Assembly: GCA_001644045.1 (NCBI GenBank)
Contig: LUUF01000035.1
Coordinates: 1 to 64,000 of the forward strand
DNA: 64,000 nt
Direction of reading: 5' to 3'
DNA from: Methylomonas methanica
GTDB lineage: Bacteria > Pseudomonadota > Gammaproteobacteria > Methylococcales > Methylomonadaceae
Below, piece by piece: positions 1 to 10,270 of the stretch. Position 1 is the first letter of the stretch. Each line of letters starts with the position of its first letter. The notes beneath the pieces are model-generated. The model was not told the origin of the DNA, did no database searches, and worked only from the letters and a program-made list of their open reading frames with translations. The position numbers and the translations under genes are program-made.

Positions 1-217
1 TGATGTCGTTGATGGTGATGTACAAGGCGTGCTCGGATTGCGGAGTTTTGATCTTATAGGTGGAACCCAGCAGCATTTCCGGGCGTGCCAGGTTTTCGTG
101 CATCTCTTCCAGCGAAGGTTTTGCCACTTCGGCTTCGGCCTGGGCAGCCGCTTCGAGGTTTTCTTTAGTCAGCACTTTGTAGCTGACGATTTTTTTGTTG
201 ATTTTGTGTAGGGTCAT
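1..217 (-). CDS. nrdJb: Class II ribonucleotide reductase, small C-terminal component NrdJb (3' end outside window)
   Basis: The first 72 codons are visible; the rest lies beyond base 1. The N-terminus contains an IVSYKVL stretch and then GSTYKIKTP...HALYITINDI. This resembles the C-terminal part of adenosylcobalamin-dependent reductases, which some gammaproteobacteria (for example Pseudomonas) encode as a separate nrdJb gene next to nrdJa. The start ATG at 217 has an AGG about a dozen bases upstream. The catalytic partner nrdJa is on the same strand upstream, but two small unrelated genes lie between them. The identification rests on this fragment and on context. Confidence 0.72.
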   Translation of the reverse strand, partial: MTLHKINKKIVSYKVLTKENLEAAAQAEAEVAKPSLEEMHENLARPEMLLGSTYKIKTPQSEHALYITINDI

Positions 218-289
218 GTTTTTGCGCCTAAAAATATTGGGTTACCGGCAAGACCTTAAATCTTGTCGTTTCTAATTTGTTATTGAGAA

Positions 290-538
290 TTACGAAGCTC
301 TTTCAATTTTTACCGCATCTAAATACAAGGTGTCCGGACAAATATCCTGCTCATGTGGCCAAACCACCGTACCGTTATCGACTGACGCGAGTTTGAAATA
401 CTGCTTGTCGCGTAATTCCTTGAAAACACCAAAATCCAGTAACGCCGAGCAGTCGTATACACCCTGCTCGCCGTTGGTAAACTGCAATAGCAAGCGATAA
501 TCCTCGGTGGTTTGCACTGCTTGAATACGTGGATTCAT
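290..538 (-). CDS. DUF2442 domain protein
   Basis: An 82-residue protein with the layout of DUF2442: an N-terminal NPRI..V strand, a VYDCSALLDFGVF segment in the middle, and a VVWPHEQDICPDTLYLDA segment near the end. DUF2442 genes very often follow DUF4160 genes, as here with a 4-nt gap. The pair has been discussed as toxin-antitoxin-like, but no function is established that I know of. The pair sits inside the nrdJ operon between the catalytic and accessory subunits, so it is probably co-transcribed with them. Confidence 0.85.
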   Translation of the reverse strand: MNPRIQAVQTTEDYRLLLQFTNGEQGVYDCSALLDFGVFKELRDKQYFKLASVDNGTVVWPHEQDICPDTLYLDAVKIERAS

Positions 539-542
539 GGTG

Positions 543-812
543 TTACCTCAATGGTTCGATTTTATAGGGCTGTTCGCCCGATACGGCCAGATGCCAATCA
601 GCTAATAATTCATCTTTATGCAGTTCTATCCAGGCTTGCAAAAGTTTCATTTGCGCTTTGGGAATGTTACCGTCCAAAACTTCACCGTCAGGAATAGCGA
701 CTATGACTTCATCATTTTGATATTTCACATGAATATGCGGCAATTTATGCTGCTTATTGTCCATGAAATACATATAAACAATAATTCCATAAAACATTGA
801 AATGGCCGGCAT
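543..812 (-). CDS. DUF4160 domain protein
   Basis: An 89-residue protein. The N-terminus MPAISMFYGIIVYMYFMDN followed by KLPHIHVKY is the typical DUF4160 signature; the paired histidines in PHIHV and the conserved acidic and aromatic residues are all present. It starts 26 nt after the end of nrdJa and is followed at once by the DUF2442 gene. The biochemical role is unknown. It is either a toxin-antitoxin-like cargo pair or a neutral passenger in the reductase operon. Confidence 0.87.
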   Translation of the reverse strand: MPAISMFYGIIVYMYFMDNKQHKLPHIHVKYQNDEVIVAIPDGEVLDGNIPKAQMKLLQAWIELHKDELLADWHLAVSGEQPYKIEPLR

Positions 813-838
813 GGCGTCTCCTGCAACGGAATAAATGA

Positions 839-2989
839 TTAAAACTTGCCGTAATAGCCTTCTTTCAAGGCATCGAACAAGTTGGCCGCGGTATGAATTT
901 CGCCGTCGTATTCCACGTCTTCATTGCCTTTAAATTCCACGACATGGCCGTCTTCCAGCGTGAACTGGTAGGTGGTGTTTTCCAGATCGGACTCTTTCAC
1001 CAAGACACCCTGGAACACTTCCGGATTGAAACGGAAGGTGGTGCAGCCTTTCAGGCCTTGGTCGTAGGCGTATTCGTAGATGGACTTGAAGTCTTCGTAC
1101 GGGTAATCGGTCGGCACGTTGGCGGTTTTGGAGATGGACGAATCGATCCAGCGCTGGGCAGCGGCCTGGATGTCCACGTGTTGTTTGGGCGTGACTTCGT
1201 CGGCGGAGATAAAGTAAGCCGGCAATTGCTGGTCGGGATCTTCGCTATAAGGCATCGCATCGGGATTGACCAGATGGCGGTAAGCCAGCAATTCAAAGGA
1301 AAATACGTCGATTTTTTCCTTGGATTTTTTGCCTTCGCGGATTACGTTGCGCGAGTAATGGTGAGCGAAGCTGGGCTCGATACCGTTACTGGCGTTGTTA
1401 GCTAGGGACAGTGAGATGGTGCCGGTCGGTGCAATCGAGCTGTGGTGGGTAAAGCGGCAGCCCACTTCGGCCAGCTCGGCGACCAGTTCCGGCTGCTCCT
1501 GCGCGACTTTTTGCATGTAGCGGCTATATTTGGCGAGCAATACCCGGCCCGGCACTTGGTCACCCAATTTGTAACCGTCGGCTTTCATTTCCGGACGTTT
1601 GTGCAGCATTTCGCCGGTGACGGTGAACAGCTGGTCCATAATCGGCGCCGGACCTTTTTCCTTGGCCAGTTCCAGACCGGCTTTCCAGCCTTCCAGCGCC
1701 AATTCTTTGGTGACTTGCTCGGTAAATTCCAGGGATTCCGCATCGCCGTATTTCATGCCCAGGATGGTGATAGTCGAGCCCAAGCCCAAGTAACCCATGC
1801 CGTGGCGGCGTTTGCCGATGATTTCTTCGCGCTGTTTTTCCAACGGCAGGCCGTTGATCTCGACCACGTTATCTAGCATCCGGGTAAAGATGCGGATGGT
1901 TTTGCGGTAGCCTTCCCAATCGAAGCTGGCTTCCTTGGTGAAAGGCTTGTCGATGAAACGGGTCAGGTTGATCGAGCCGAGCAGACAGCTGCCGTAAGGC
2001 GGCAAGGGCTGTTCGCCGCAGGGATTGGTAGCGCGGATATGCTCGCAAAACCAGTTATTGTTCATCTCGTTGACCTTGTCGATCAGGATGAAGCCTGGCT
2101 CGGCGTAATCGTAGGTGGAAGACATGATGATGTCCCACAAGCGGCGCGCCGGCATCACTTTGGTAATCCGGCACGCCACCAGGCCGGCCTCATTGACCAC
2201 ATAGCCTTTTTTATTGGGCAGATCGCGCCAGACGATTTTGTCGGTATCGGTCAGATCCAGTTTATCGACATTAGCTTCGCGCTCGGTGACCGGAAAGGAC
2301 AGCGGCCACTGGCCGTTGTTTTTGACCGCTTCGACGAATTCGCTGGTAATCAGCAGCGACAAGTTGAACTGGCGCAAGCGGCCGTCTTCGCGCTTGGCAC
2401 GGATGAAATCCACCACATCCGGATGCGCCACGTCGAAAGTCGCCATTTGCGCGCCACGACGACCGCCGGCGGACGATACGGTGAAGCACATCTTGTCGTA
2501 AATATCCATGAACGACAACGGGCCGGAGGTATAAGCGCCGGCGCCGGACACGTAAGCGTCGCGCGGCCGCAGCGTGGAAAACTCGTAACCGATACCGCAA
2601 CCGGCTTTCAGGGTCAGACCGGCTTCGTGAACTTTATGCAGTATGTCGTCCATCGAATCTTCGATAATTCCGGACACCGTGCAGTTAATGGTGGACGTAG
2701 CGGGTTTATGCTCCAGCGCGCCGGCGTTGGAGACGATACGGCCGGCCGGAATCACGCCTTTACGCAAGGCCCACAGAAATTCTTTGTAATGTTTTTCTTG
2801 CAGGGCTTTGCTGGTTTCGACGCTGGACAATGCCTTGGCGACGCGCTTGTAAGTGTCGTCGATGGTGTCGTCGATGGCTTTGCCGTCCTTGGTTTTTAAG
2901 CGGTACTTACTGTCCCAAATATCCAGGGAAGCACTTTGCAGTGGGATTTCGGTAGTATTTTGCGTCACAACATGAAGTTTTGCGGTCAT
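839..2989 (-). CDS. nrdJ: Adenosylcobalamin-dependent (class II) ribonucleoside-diphosphate reductase, catalytic component
   Basis: This 716-residue enzyme reduces ribonucleotides to deoxyribonucleotides with a B12-derived thiyl radical. The radical-site segment NPCGEQPLPPYGSCLLGSIN is present with Cys at residue 324. The first redox cysteine lies in STINCTVSG, and the PTGTISL phosphate-binding turn is near residue 520. The C-terminal extension of single-chain enzymes is missing and is apparently supplied by the separate nrdJb at the window start. Two NrdR-type boxes lie 110-160 nt upstream, which suggests control by the NrdR repressor. No cobalamin riboswitch is evident. Confidence 0.92.
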   Translation of the reverse strand: MTAKLHVVTQNTTEIPLQSASLDIWDSKYRLKTKDGKAIDDTIDDTYKRVAKALSSVETSKALQEKHYKEFLWALRKGVIPAGRIVSNAGALEHKPATSTINCTVSGIIEDSMDDILHKVHEAGLTLKAGCGIGYEFSTLRPRDAYVSGAGAYTSGPLSFMDIYDKMCFTVSSAGGRRGAQMATFDVAHPDVVDFIRAKREDGRLRQFNLSLLITSEFVEAVKNNGQWPLSFPVTEREANVDKLDLTDTDKIVWRDLPNKKGYVVNEAGLVACRITKVMPARRLWDIIMSSTYDYAEPGFILIDKVNEMNNNWFCEHIRATNPCGEQPLPPYGSCLLGSINLTRFIDKPFTKEASFDWEGYRKTIRIFTRMLDNVVEINGLPLEKQREEIIGKRRHGMGYLGLGSTITILGMKYGDAESLEFTEQVTKELALEGWKAGLELAKEKGPAPIMDQLFTVTGEMLHKRPEMKADGYKLGDQVPGRVLLAKYSRYMQKVAQEQPELVAELAEVGCRFTHHSSIAPTGTISLSLANNASNGIEPSFAHHYSRNVIREGKKSKEKIDVFSFELLAYRHLVNPDAMPYSEDPDQQLPAYFISADEVTPKQHVDIQAAAQRWIDSSISKTANVPTDYPYEDFKSIYEYAYDQGLKGCTTFRFNPEVFQGVLVKESDLENTTYQFTLEDGHVVEFKGNEDVEYDGEIHTAANLFDALKEGYYGKF

Positions 2990-3100
2990 TCGTGGATTCC
3001 CTTTTCTAATTGAATGGTTATTGACCTATCTCAGCGCTCCGGCACGGCTAAGATATTGATGTTTATTGGGTTAAAACCGAAAACACTACAGCCTAGCGAC

Positions 3101-3116
3101 ATACTGCATATAGTGT
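3101..3116 (-). promoter_or_regulatory. Proximal NrdR box
   Basis: Read toward nrdJ the site is ACACTATATGCAGTAT, about 13 of 16 positions of the NrdR consensus ACACWATATATWGTGT. Its start is 32 bp from a second such site, three turns of the helix, the paired arrangement known for NrdR targets. The match is seen directly; control by NrdR is inferred. Confidence 0.7.
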
Positions 3117-3132
3117 CTATGTGCAAATTCTA

Positions 3133-3148
3133 GCACAACATATTGTGT
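3133..3148 (-). promoter_or_regulatory. Distal NrdR box
   Basis: Read toward nrdJ the site is ACACAATATGTTGTGC, about 14 of 16 positions of the NrdR consensus. It lies 144 nt upstream of the nrdJ start codon and is spaced 32 bp (start to start) from the proximal box. The remainder of the 3149-3446 gap shows no further gene that I trust. Confidence 0.75.
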
Positions 3149-3446
3149 TGTCAGCGGGAAATTTTTACTAAACAACCCCGCTTGCGGCTTTGTTTTTTTA
3201 ACTCAAGGAGTTACGGGCGGCAGTTGATTTTAAAATGACGAAAATCGTAATGGGGGGGGCTTAGCCGATGACAGACACTCAGCAATCCAAACGGCGTAAA
3301 TCGGCAGCCTGCAGGAGCAAGCAGCTTACAGTTAAGGAGAGGTTAATATTTCTGGCTAAAATGACTTCGCCAGCTTTGCAGTGGATTGAAAAATCCCGGC
3401 TTGAGGATGAAGTTGGCAACCTAATAATGACACCACCGAGGCACAC

Positions 3447-3776
3447 ATGACTAACATCAGCAAATTTTTATTGTCGAGCGCATTGCTTGCGTCTTCTGGC
3501 TTGGCGCAACCCTGCTTCGCCGGCCTGGAAGCACCGCGCATCGACCAACGCCAGGCAAACCAGGAACGACGTATTGAACAAGGCGAGGCCTCCGGGGCAT
3601 TAACCGACCGTGAAGAACACCGTCTGGAACATCAGCAAATGCGTATCGAACGCCAGGAAAAAACCGCGAAAGCCGACGGCGTGGTAACCGCAGGAGAAAG
3701 AGCCAGATTGACACACCAACAAAATAAAGCCAGCCGCAATATCGCCCGCAAGAAGCATAATTTAAGACGGGACTAA
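3447..3776 (+). CDS. Small secreted basic helical protein, unknown function
   Basis: A 109-residue protein with a signal peptide (charged start, SSALLASSGLAQPCFA core, cleavage near FAG). The mature part is a highly charged repeat-like helix with units RQANQERRIEQGEASG and RQEKTAKADGVVTAGERARL, ending in a lysine/arginine-rich tail. Proteins of this pattern are common as uncharacterised exported proteins in proteobacteria. The start is supported by GAGG six bases upstream of the ATG. It stands alone, divergent from nrdJ, and ends at a shared bidirectional terminator with the SNF2 gene. Confidence 0.75.
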   Translation: MTNISKFLLSSALLASSGLAQPCFAGLEAPRIDQRQANQERRIEQGEASGALTDREEHRLEHQQMRIERQEKTAKADGVVTAGERARLTHQQNKASRNIARKKHNLRRD

Positions 3777-3786
3777 CCACCGGTTT

Positions 3787-3818
3787 AAAAAAATCCGGCG
3801 TAACAGCCGGATTTTTTT
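3787..3818. terminator. Bidirectional rho-independent terminator
   Basis: The stem ATCCGGC / GCCGGAT has a 6-nt loop, an A tract before it and a seven-T tract after it. It lies between the convergent ends of the small secreted protein gene and the SNF2 gene and can serve both. Confidence 0.85.
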
Positions 3819-3824
3819 GCCTGC

Positions 3825-6800
3825 TTAGTTTTCACCTTTCATCAAATTCAGCAACTCGTCGGCAGACACTTTACCGCTAATATCGGCGCCATCCAACAAA
3901 CTATCGGCCAAATCGCGCTTGTGACTATGCAGCGCGACGATTTTTTCCTCTATGGTATTTTTAGCGATCATCCGGTAGATAGTCACCGGCCGCTGCTGAC
4001 CCATCCGATGCGCCCGGTCCGAGGCCTGATCCTCAACAGCCGGATTCCACCAGGGGTCCATATGGATCACATAGTCGGCGGCAGTCAGATTTAAACCCAC
4101 GCCACCGGCCTTCAAACTGATCAAGAACAATTCGCCCTCGCCACGCTGGAATGCGTCCACCCGCAGCTGGCGGTCCTTGGCCGGCGTACTGCCGTCCAGA
4201 TATTGATAACGAATCCCGCGCTGCTCGATATAGTTTTTAATCAATTGCAGGTGATCGACAAACTGGCTGAACACCAGGGCTTTGTGCTTGTTATCCAGTA
4301 ATTCGTCGACGATGTCGCCAAACGCCGCCAGCTTGCTGCTGGGTAAGGACACCGCGGAATTAGCCAGCAAGGTGTTGCAGCAACTGCGGCGCAATTTGCT
4401 AATGGCCGCCAGAATTTGCAATTGTTTTTGCCCAGCCGGCGCATCGGCGCTGCTCAAGGCCGCCAGGCTGTCCCGACGCAGCGCTTCGTAGAAGGCCATT
4501 TCCTCGCTGCTCAGCTCGACATAGATCGGGATTTCGGTGCGCGGCGGCAATTCCTGCAACACCTGGGTTTTGGTGCGGCGCAGGATAAAAGGCTGGATCA
4601 ATTTCTTGAGCTGGAAACGGGCCTCGGCGCTGCGGTCGCGTTCGATAGGGCCTGCGAAACGTTGATTGAATTGTTCCAACGATCCCAGCAAACCGGGATT
4701 GATGAACCGAAACAAATTCCACAGCTCGCCCAGATGGTTTTCTAGCGGCGTGCCGGTCATGATCAGTTTAAACTCGGCTTGCAGATTCATCGCCCCTTGC
4801 GAGCGGCGGGTGGCGATATTTTTTATCCACTGCGCCTCGTCGAGAATCACGGTCTGGAACTGGATTTTCGCCAGCATCTCGGCAACTTGTTCCTGCTGTA
4901 ACAAGCCGTAACTGCAAATCAGCAAATCATACGGCCCCAGATTGTCCAGCAAGCGTTGGCGATCGCCACTGCCCAGAATTTGCGGATTTAGCGTTGGCGC
5001 AAAGCGGCCGGCTTCGTTTTCCCAGTTCATGCATACCGAGGTCGGCGCGACAATCAGGCTAGGACCATTCGGCGCCCGGTCAACCAGCAGAGCCAAGCCT
5101 TGCACGGTCTTGCCCAAGCCCATATCGTCCGCCAGACAGGCACCGACGCCCCAACGTGCCAGACGCGCCAACCAACGGTAGCCGTCGAGTTGATAGTCGC
5201 GCAATTCGGCTTGAAAGGTGGACGGCACTGTGGGTTGATAATCGCGCGAATCTTTCAGGCGCTGCATGTGCGCTTGCCAGTGTTTATCGGCCTTGAAACC
5301 GGCGTCGTCCTGCCAGTCCTCCAAAGTGAGCGCCGCCAAGGGATTGATGCGGACTTTCTTGCCGTGCAGATCGGCGTAGGCGCGTAAATCGTCGAGGCGG
5401 CGGCGAAACTCTTCGGTTAGAGCAATGAACTGCCCGTCCTGCAATTTCAAGAAGCGGCCTTCGCGATTGTTCAATAAACCCAACAATTGCTGAATTTCGA
5501 TGACGGTATCTTCGTTGACCTGCAATTCGCCTTGCAACGCAAACCAATCGTTGTCGCGCTTGATCTGCATGCTAAAGCCGCTGCCGTTGGTTTGCCCCAA
5601 CAGCCGAAACCTGACGCCTTCCGGCCATTCCAATACCGCTTGTTCGGCCGGCAATGCCTGCAATTGCAGCAGCAGCTCCAGGCATTGTTCCGGCTGATCC
5701 AGCAAATAATCGCCGGCGCCATCGCGCTCGGCTTGTTCCAACACGTCGCACGCTTGCAAAACCGTCTGCGCGCGCTGTTTTTCCAAGGCCAGATCGCGTT
5801 TGGTCTGACAATGGCGGCCTTCGATTTCGGCCAACACGCTTTCGCCGCCGTGACCGGGTTGATAATACGCGCCGGCGGCCGCGAACGGCCGGATCAACAT
5901 CGCCACGCGCAGGCCTTCTCCCCAGGGCAATAAATGCACGCGCGGCGTGGCGTCGGCCTGAACTTGCTCGGCGCTGCTGGAACTGCCGCCAATATCCGAA
6001 TGCACCGTCAACAAGCCGGAAATGCTGGTCAGGGTTTGCAAGACCCGGTCTTGCGCCGACACCGGCACTTCCAGGCCCTTCGCACCCAGTACCGCAAAGA
6101 TTTTATGATGGTCGCCGGTAAACTCCAGCACTCGCAAGCGCGTCGGGGTTTCCTTGGCGACATAGAATTTTTGTTCGTGCCCGGGTACGGGTTCCAGGCT
6201 GATTTTGATCTTGTCGCTGCCTTCCAGCTTTTTCACTCGCAGCTCGGCTTCGCCCTTGACTACATCCACCCTCACCTCGGGCGCATCGGCCCAAAACAGC
6301 AGGGGATGTCCCAGTAACGCCTGCGGCGTACTGTTGTCGAATTCGAAATACGTGCCGCTGCCGTACCAGCCGCTATCGCGGTACTCCTTGATGTGCGCGC
6401 ACAGCTTGAGATCTTGCTCGGTTAAATAGTCGAAGCTGTGGGTTTCGTGCGCCAGCCTTTTCAACGCAATCGCCCGGCCCTTGCTCCAGCCGCCCTTGGC
6501 TTGCTGTTTTTGTTCGCGCGGTTCTATGTCCAAATGATGGCTGATGTCGTCGTAACTCAGCAGCCAGGCCAAGCGCGTTGGCTTATCGGTTTGTACGACC
6601 GCCTCGGCTTTCTTTTCCGCTTTCGGCAGGTTTAGCAATGCGTCCAACGCCAGATCCCAATCGGGACGGCTGGTAAACAATTCCGCCAACGCCGGCCGGC
6701 CGTCGAAAAAACTGCGATCCCATTGCATGGAACGCGGCGGTTCTATGCTGGTGAAAATTTTCGCCAATTCCGCCGCCGGCCAGCGATAGCCGTTGTCCAA

Positions 6801-8045
6801 CAAATGCCGATACAGCTTCTGGCTGAGCGGCGTGACATGATTGAATTGATCGGCCTTGACCCAGAATTTGATCAGGGCCAAAAACACATGCAGCAGTAAC
6901 GGCGGGGTGAGCAAGGTCTCCGGGTAGCCGCTTTCCCGATAGCCGCTACTGATTTTATAAGTCAAATCGGTATTTAACAGCTGATCCCTCAATGACAAAT
7001 CGCCTTGTAGAAAACGCTGAAACAAGGCTAATTGATGATAGATACCCAGCCAATAATTGTCGGCTTTAATGGCCTGATTGATTAATGTGCCGAGTTTGGC
7101 GCGTTGTTTAGTGTCGTTGTTTTTCAGGATAGCCAGCGGATAAAACACCCCCGCCAGTCCGTAAAAATAGGCTGTGCGTTGCCCGGAGGCTTTGCGCAGT
7201 TGCAGCAGGGCCGCTTCGAAGCGATTGACAGCTGCCGAATAATCGCCGCGTAAAAAAATCAACGTGGCGGCAATGGCTTGCAATTCCGGATCGCTTTGAT
7301 CCGCCACCCGTTGCGCGACCTCATCCCATTCGCCGCGTAACAAGCGCAATTCCAAGGCCACGCGGTTCAACAATTCTTGCTGCGTGCCCTGACTGACGAA
7401 CAATAACTGCTCCAAAAACCCGTCCAGTTTTTGATCGGCATACAGATACAGCAGCTGATGTAAACCCGAGAAGCCGGCCAGGCCCAGCAACAATTGCGGA
7501 TGGTGCGTGGTAAACCAGGCTACATCCAAGGGGTTTAAAAACCAGGATAGATACAGTTCGTTAACCGGCGGCAATTTGCCTAAATAATGCGCGCCGGATT
7601 CCAGACATTCGTCCACCCTGGCGTAATCACCGCGATAAAACTGGATGCGCGCTTCGCGGATGCAATCGTCCACGGTGCTATAACGATAGTAACCGTGGCC
7701 GGGCGGATTGTTCATTTGTACCGCGCCGGCAAACAAGTCGAATTCCTTATCCACGACGGCTTGCCGCGTCAGCACTTCCGCCAGGGTTCGGCAGCAACGG
7801 GTGCCACCCGACTTAACGTTTTCTTCCAACAAGCCCGCTTTAATCAGCGGTTTTAAACGGGCTTTGACCGCTTCCGACTTCAAGGTTTTGTCGCCTTCCC
7901 TGATACCCAAACTGCCCAGACATTTAGCCAGATTGATCAGCGAACTATAGCCGTAATAAACGGCCAGCAACTTCAGGATAATTTGTTGCTCCGGGGTTAA
8001 TGTCCGATAAGTTTTAAGGCGTTCGACTAAACGAGAAGATTGCAT
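3825..8045 (-). CDS. Large SNF2-family DNA-dependent ATPase (RapA/HepA-like helicase)
   Basis: A 1406-residue SNF2 ATPase. The C-terminal 470 residues hold all helicase motifs: DDMGLGKT (Walker A, near residue 975), DEAQ (motif II), MTGTPLENHLGELW (III), and in the second lobe LDGSTPAKDRQ, SLKAGGVGLNLTAADYV and DRAHRMGQQRPV. The first ~900 residues are helical and TPR-like without a motif I can name; one stretch resembles the SWIM-associated regions of bacterial SNF2 proteins. Such enzymes remodel protein-DNA or RNA polymerase complexes; the target here is unknown. It is transcribed alone, between two strong terminators. Confidence 0.88.
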   Translation of the reverse strand: MQSSRLVERLKTYRTLTPEQQIILKLLAVYYGYSSLINLAKCLGSLGIREGDKTLKSEAVKARLKPLIKAGLLEENVKSGGTRCCRTLAEVLTRQAVVDKEFDLFAGAVQMNNPPGHGYYRYSTVDDCIREARIQFYRGDYARVDECLESGAHYLGKLPPVNELYLSWFLNPLDVAWFTTHHPQLLLGLAGFSGLHQLLYLYADQKLDGFLEQLLFVSQGTQQELLNRVALELRLLRGEWDEVAQRVADQSDPELQAIAATLIFLRGDYSAAVNRFEAALLQLRKASGQRTAYFYGLAGVFYPLAILKNNDTKQRAKLGTLINQAIKADNYWLGIYHQLALFQRFLQGDLSLRDQLLNTDLTYKISSGYRESGYPETLLTPPLLLHVFLALIKFWVKADQFNHVTPLSQKLYRHLLDNGYRWPAAELAKIFTSIEPPRSMQWDRSFFDGRPALAELFTSRPDWDLALDALLNLPKAEKKAEAVVQTDKPTRLAWLLSYDDISHHLDIEPREQKQQAKGGWSKGRAIALKRLAHETHSFDYLTEQDLKLCAHIKEYRDSGWYGSGTYFEFDNSTPQALLGHPLLFWADAPEVRVDVVKGEAELRVKKLEGSDKIKISLEPVPGHEQKFYVAKETPTRLRVLEFTGDHHKIFAVLGAKGLEVPVSAQDRVLQTLTSISGLLTVHSDIGGSSSSAEQVQADATPRVHLLPWGEGLRVAMLIRPFAAAGAYYQPGHGGESVLAEIEGRHCQTKRDLALEKQRAQTVLQACDVLEQAERDGAGDYLLDQPEQCLELLLQLQALPAEQAVLEWPEGVRFRLLGQTNGSGFSMQIKRDNDWFALQGELQVNEDTVIEIQQLLGLLNNREGRFLKLQDGQFIALTEEFRRRLDDLRAYADLHGKKVRINPLAALTLEDWQDDAGFKADKHWQAHMQRLKDSRDYQPTVPSTFQAELRDYQLDGYRWLARLARWGVGACLADDMGLGKTVQGLALLVDRAPNGPSLIVAPTSVCMNWENEAGRFAPTLNPQILGSGDRQRLLDNLGPYDLLICSYGLLQQEQVAEMLAKIQFQTVILDEAQWIKNIATRRSQGAMNLQAEFKLIMTGTPLENHLGELWNLFRFINPGLLGSLEQFNQRFAGPIERDRSAEARFQLKKLIQPFILRRTKTQVLQELPPRTEIPIYVELSSEEMAFYEALRRDSLAALSSADAPAGQKQLQILAAISKLRRSCCNTLLANSAVSLPSSKLAAFGDIVDELLDNKHKALVFSQFVDHLQLIKNYIEQRGIRYQYLDGSTPAKDRQLRVDAFQRGEGELFLISLKAGGVGLNLTAADYVIHMDPWWNPAVEDQASDRAHRMGQQRPVTIYRMIAKNTIEEKIVALHSHKRDLADSLLDGADISGKVSADELLNLMKGEN

Positions 8046-8122
8046 GATTCCGGCAAAACGGCAAAAGGGGTGATGTTACCAGCTTGGCCGGACAAGCTAA
8101 AGAATCTCAAGTCAGCACGCAT

Positions 8123-8150
8123 AAAAAAGCCCGCCGGAGCGGGCTTTTTT
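8123..8150 (-). terminator. Rho-independent terminator of the mtkAB unit
   Basis: The stem GCCCGC / GCGGGC has a 4-nt loop and is flanked by six As and six Ts. It lies just downstream of the mtkB stop codon and upstream of the SNF2 gene. Confidence 0.9.
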
Positions 8151-8163
8151 AGAGCGGGAGACC

Positions 8164-9051
8164 TTACAGTGTAGCCAATACCTTAGCCACCGTTTCGCCC
8201 ATTGCCGCCGGGGTCGGCGCGATAATCACGCCCAACTCTTTCAGCATTTCGACTTTTTCCGCCGCAGATTCGCCAACCGAGGAAATGATCGCCCCGGCAT
8301 GGCCCATGCGCCGGCCTTTGGGTGCGGTCAATCCGGCTATGTAGGCTACGACCGGTTTGGTCATATGCTCTTTCGCGAAAATACCGGCTTCGACCTCTTG
8401 CGGGCCGCCGATCTCGCCAATCATCACGACCACTTTGGTTTCCGGGTCTTGCTCGAACTTTTCCAGAATGTCGCGGTGCGAGCTGCCGTTGATCGGGTCG
8501 CCGCCGATACCGACCGAGGTCGATACGCCTATGCCCAGCGCTTTCATTTGATCCGCCGCTTCGTAACCCAAGGTGCCGGAACGGCCGACGATGCCGACAT
8601 TGCCCGGCATGTAGATATGGCCCGGCATGATACCCAGCATCGATTTACCGGGGCTGATGGTACCGGCACAGTTAGGGCCGGTCAGAACCATACGTTTTTC
8701 CTTGGGGAATTTGCTCAGGAAGATTTTGACTTTCATCATGTCCTGAGTCGGAATCCCGTCGGTGATCGACACGCAATATTTGATGCCGGCTTCGGCCGCT
8801 TCCATAATCGAATCGGCGGCGTAGGCCGGCGGCACGAACACGATGCTGGCTTCGGCGCCGGCTTGCTCTACCGCTTCTTTCACGGTGTTGAACACCGGGC
8901 GACCCAAGTGGGTTTGACCGCCCTTGCCCGGGGTAATGCCGCCGACCACGTTGGAGCCGTAATCGATCATCTCCTGAGCGTGGAAAGTGCCGATCTTGCC
9001 GGTAAAGCCTTGAACGATGATGCGGGTATCTTTATCGATAAAAATTGCCAT
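8164..9051 (-). CDS. mtkB: Malate-CoA ligase (malate thiokinase), alpha subunit
   Basis: A 295-residue ATP-dependent acyl-CoA ligase alpha subunit. It has an N-terminal CoA-binding fold with GFTGKIGTFHAQEMI and the phosphohistidine segment GHAGAI (His251). Sequence alone fits either succinyl-CoA or malyl-CoA synthetase; the adjacent malyl-CoA lyase and other serine-cycle genes point to malate thiokinase, which makes malyl-CoA for cleavage to acetyl-CoA and glyoxylate. It follows mtkA with a 9-nt gap and ends at a strong terminator. Confidence 0.9.
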   Translation of the reverse strand: MAIFIDKDTRIIVQGFTGKIGTFHAQEMIDYGSNVVGGITPGKGGQTHLGRPVFNTVKEAVEQAGAEASIVFVPPAYAADSIMEAAEAGIKYCVSITDGIPTQDMMKVKIFLSKFPKEKRMVLTGPNCAGTISPGKSMLGIMPGHIYMPGNVGIVGRSGTLGYEAADQMKALGIGVSTSVGIGGDPINGSSHRDILEKFEQDPETKVVVMIGEIGGPQEVEAGIFAKEHMTKPVVAYIAGLTAPKGRRMGHAGAIISSVGESAAEKVEMLKELGVIIAPTPAAMGETVAKVLATL

Positions 9052-9060
9052 GTAAATTCC

Positions 9061-10245
<1,185 letters not shown>

Positions 10246-10270
10246 GCACTCTCTCGTGATATTGGAAAAA

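Noticed and set aside
893-2899. Long open frames antisense to nrdJ
   Set aside because: They are shadows of the highly biased codon use of nrdJ; the protein products are rich in Gly/Val/Phe/His and have no family signature.
2990-3446. Possible cobalamin riboswitch in front of the B12-dependent reductase
   Set aside because: I looked for the conserved B12-box and hairpin set and did not find it; the NrdR boxes explain the region better.
3268-3450. 60-codon frame after a run of Gs, ending in an ATGA overlap with the 3447 gene
   Set aside because: The translation is basic and low in structure, no family is recognised, and it occupies the likely promoter and leader region of the next gene. The overlap keeps it possible, but the support is too weak to list.
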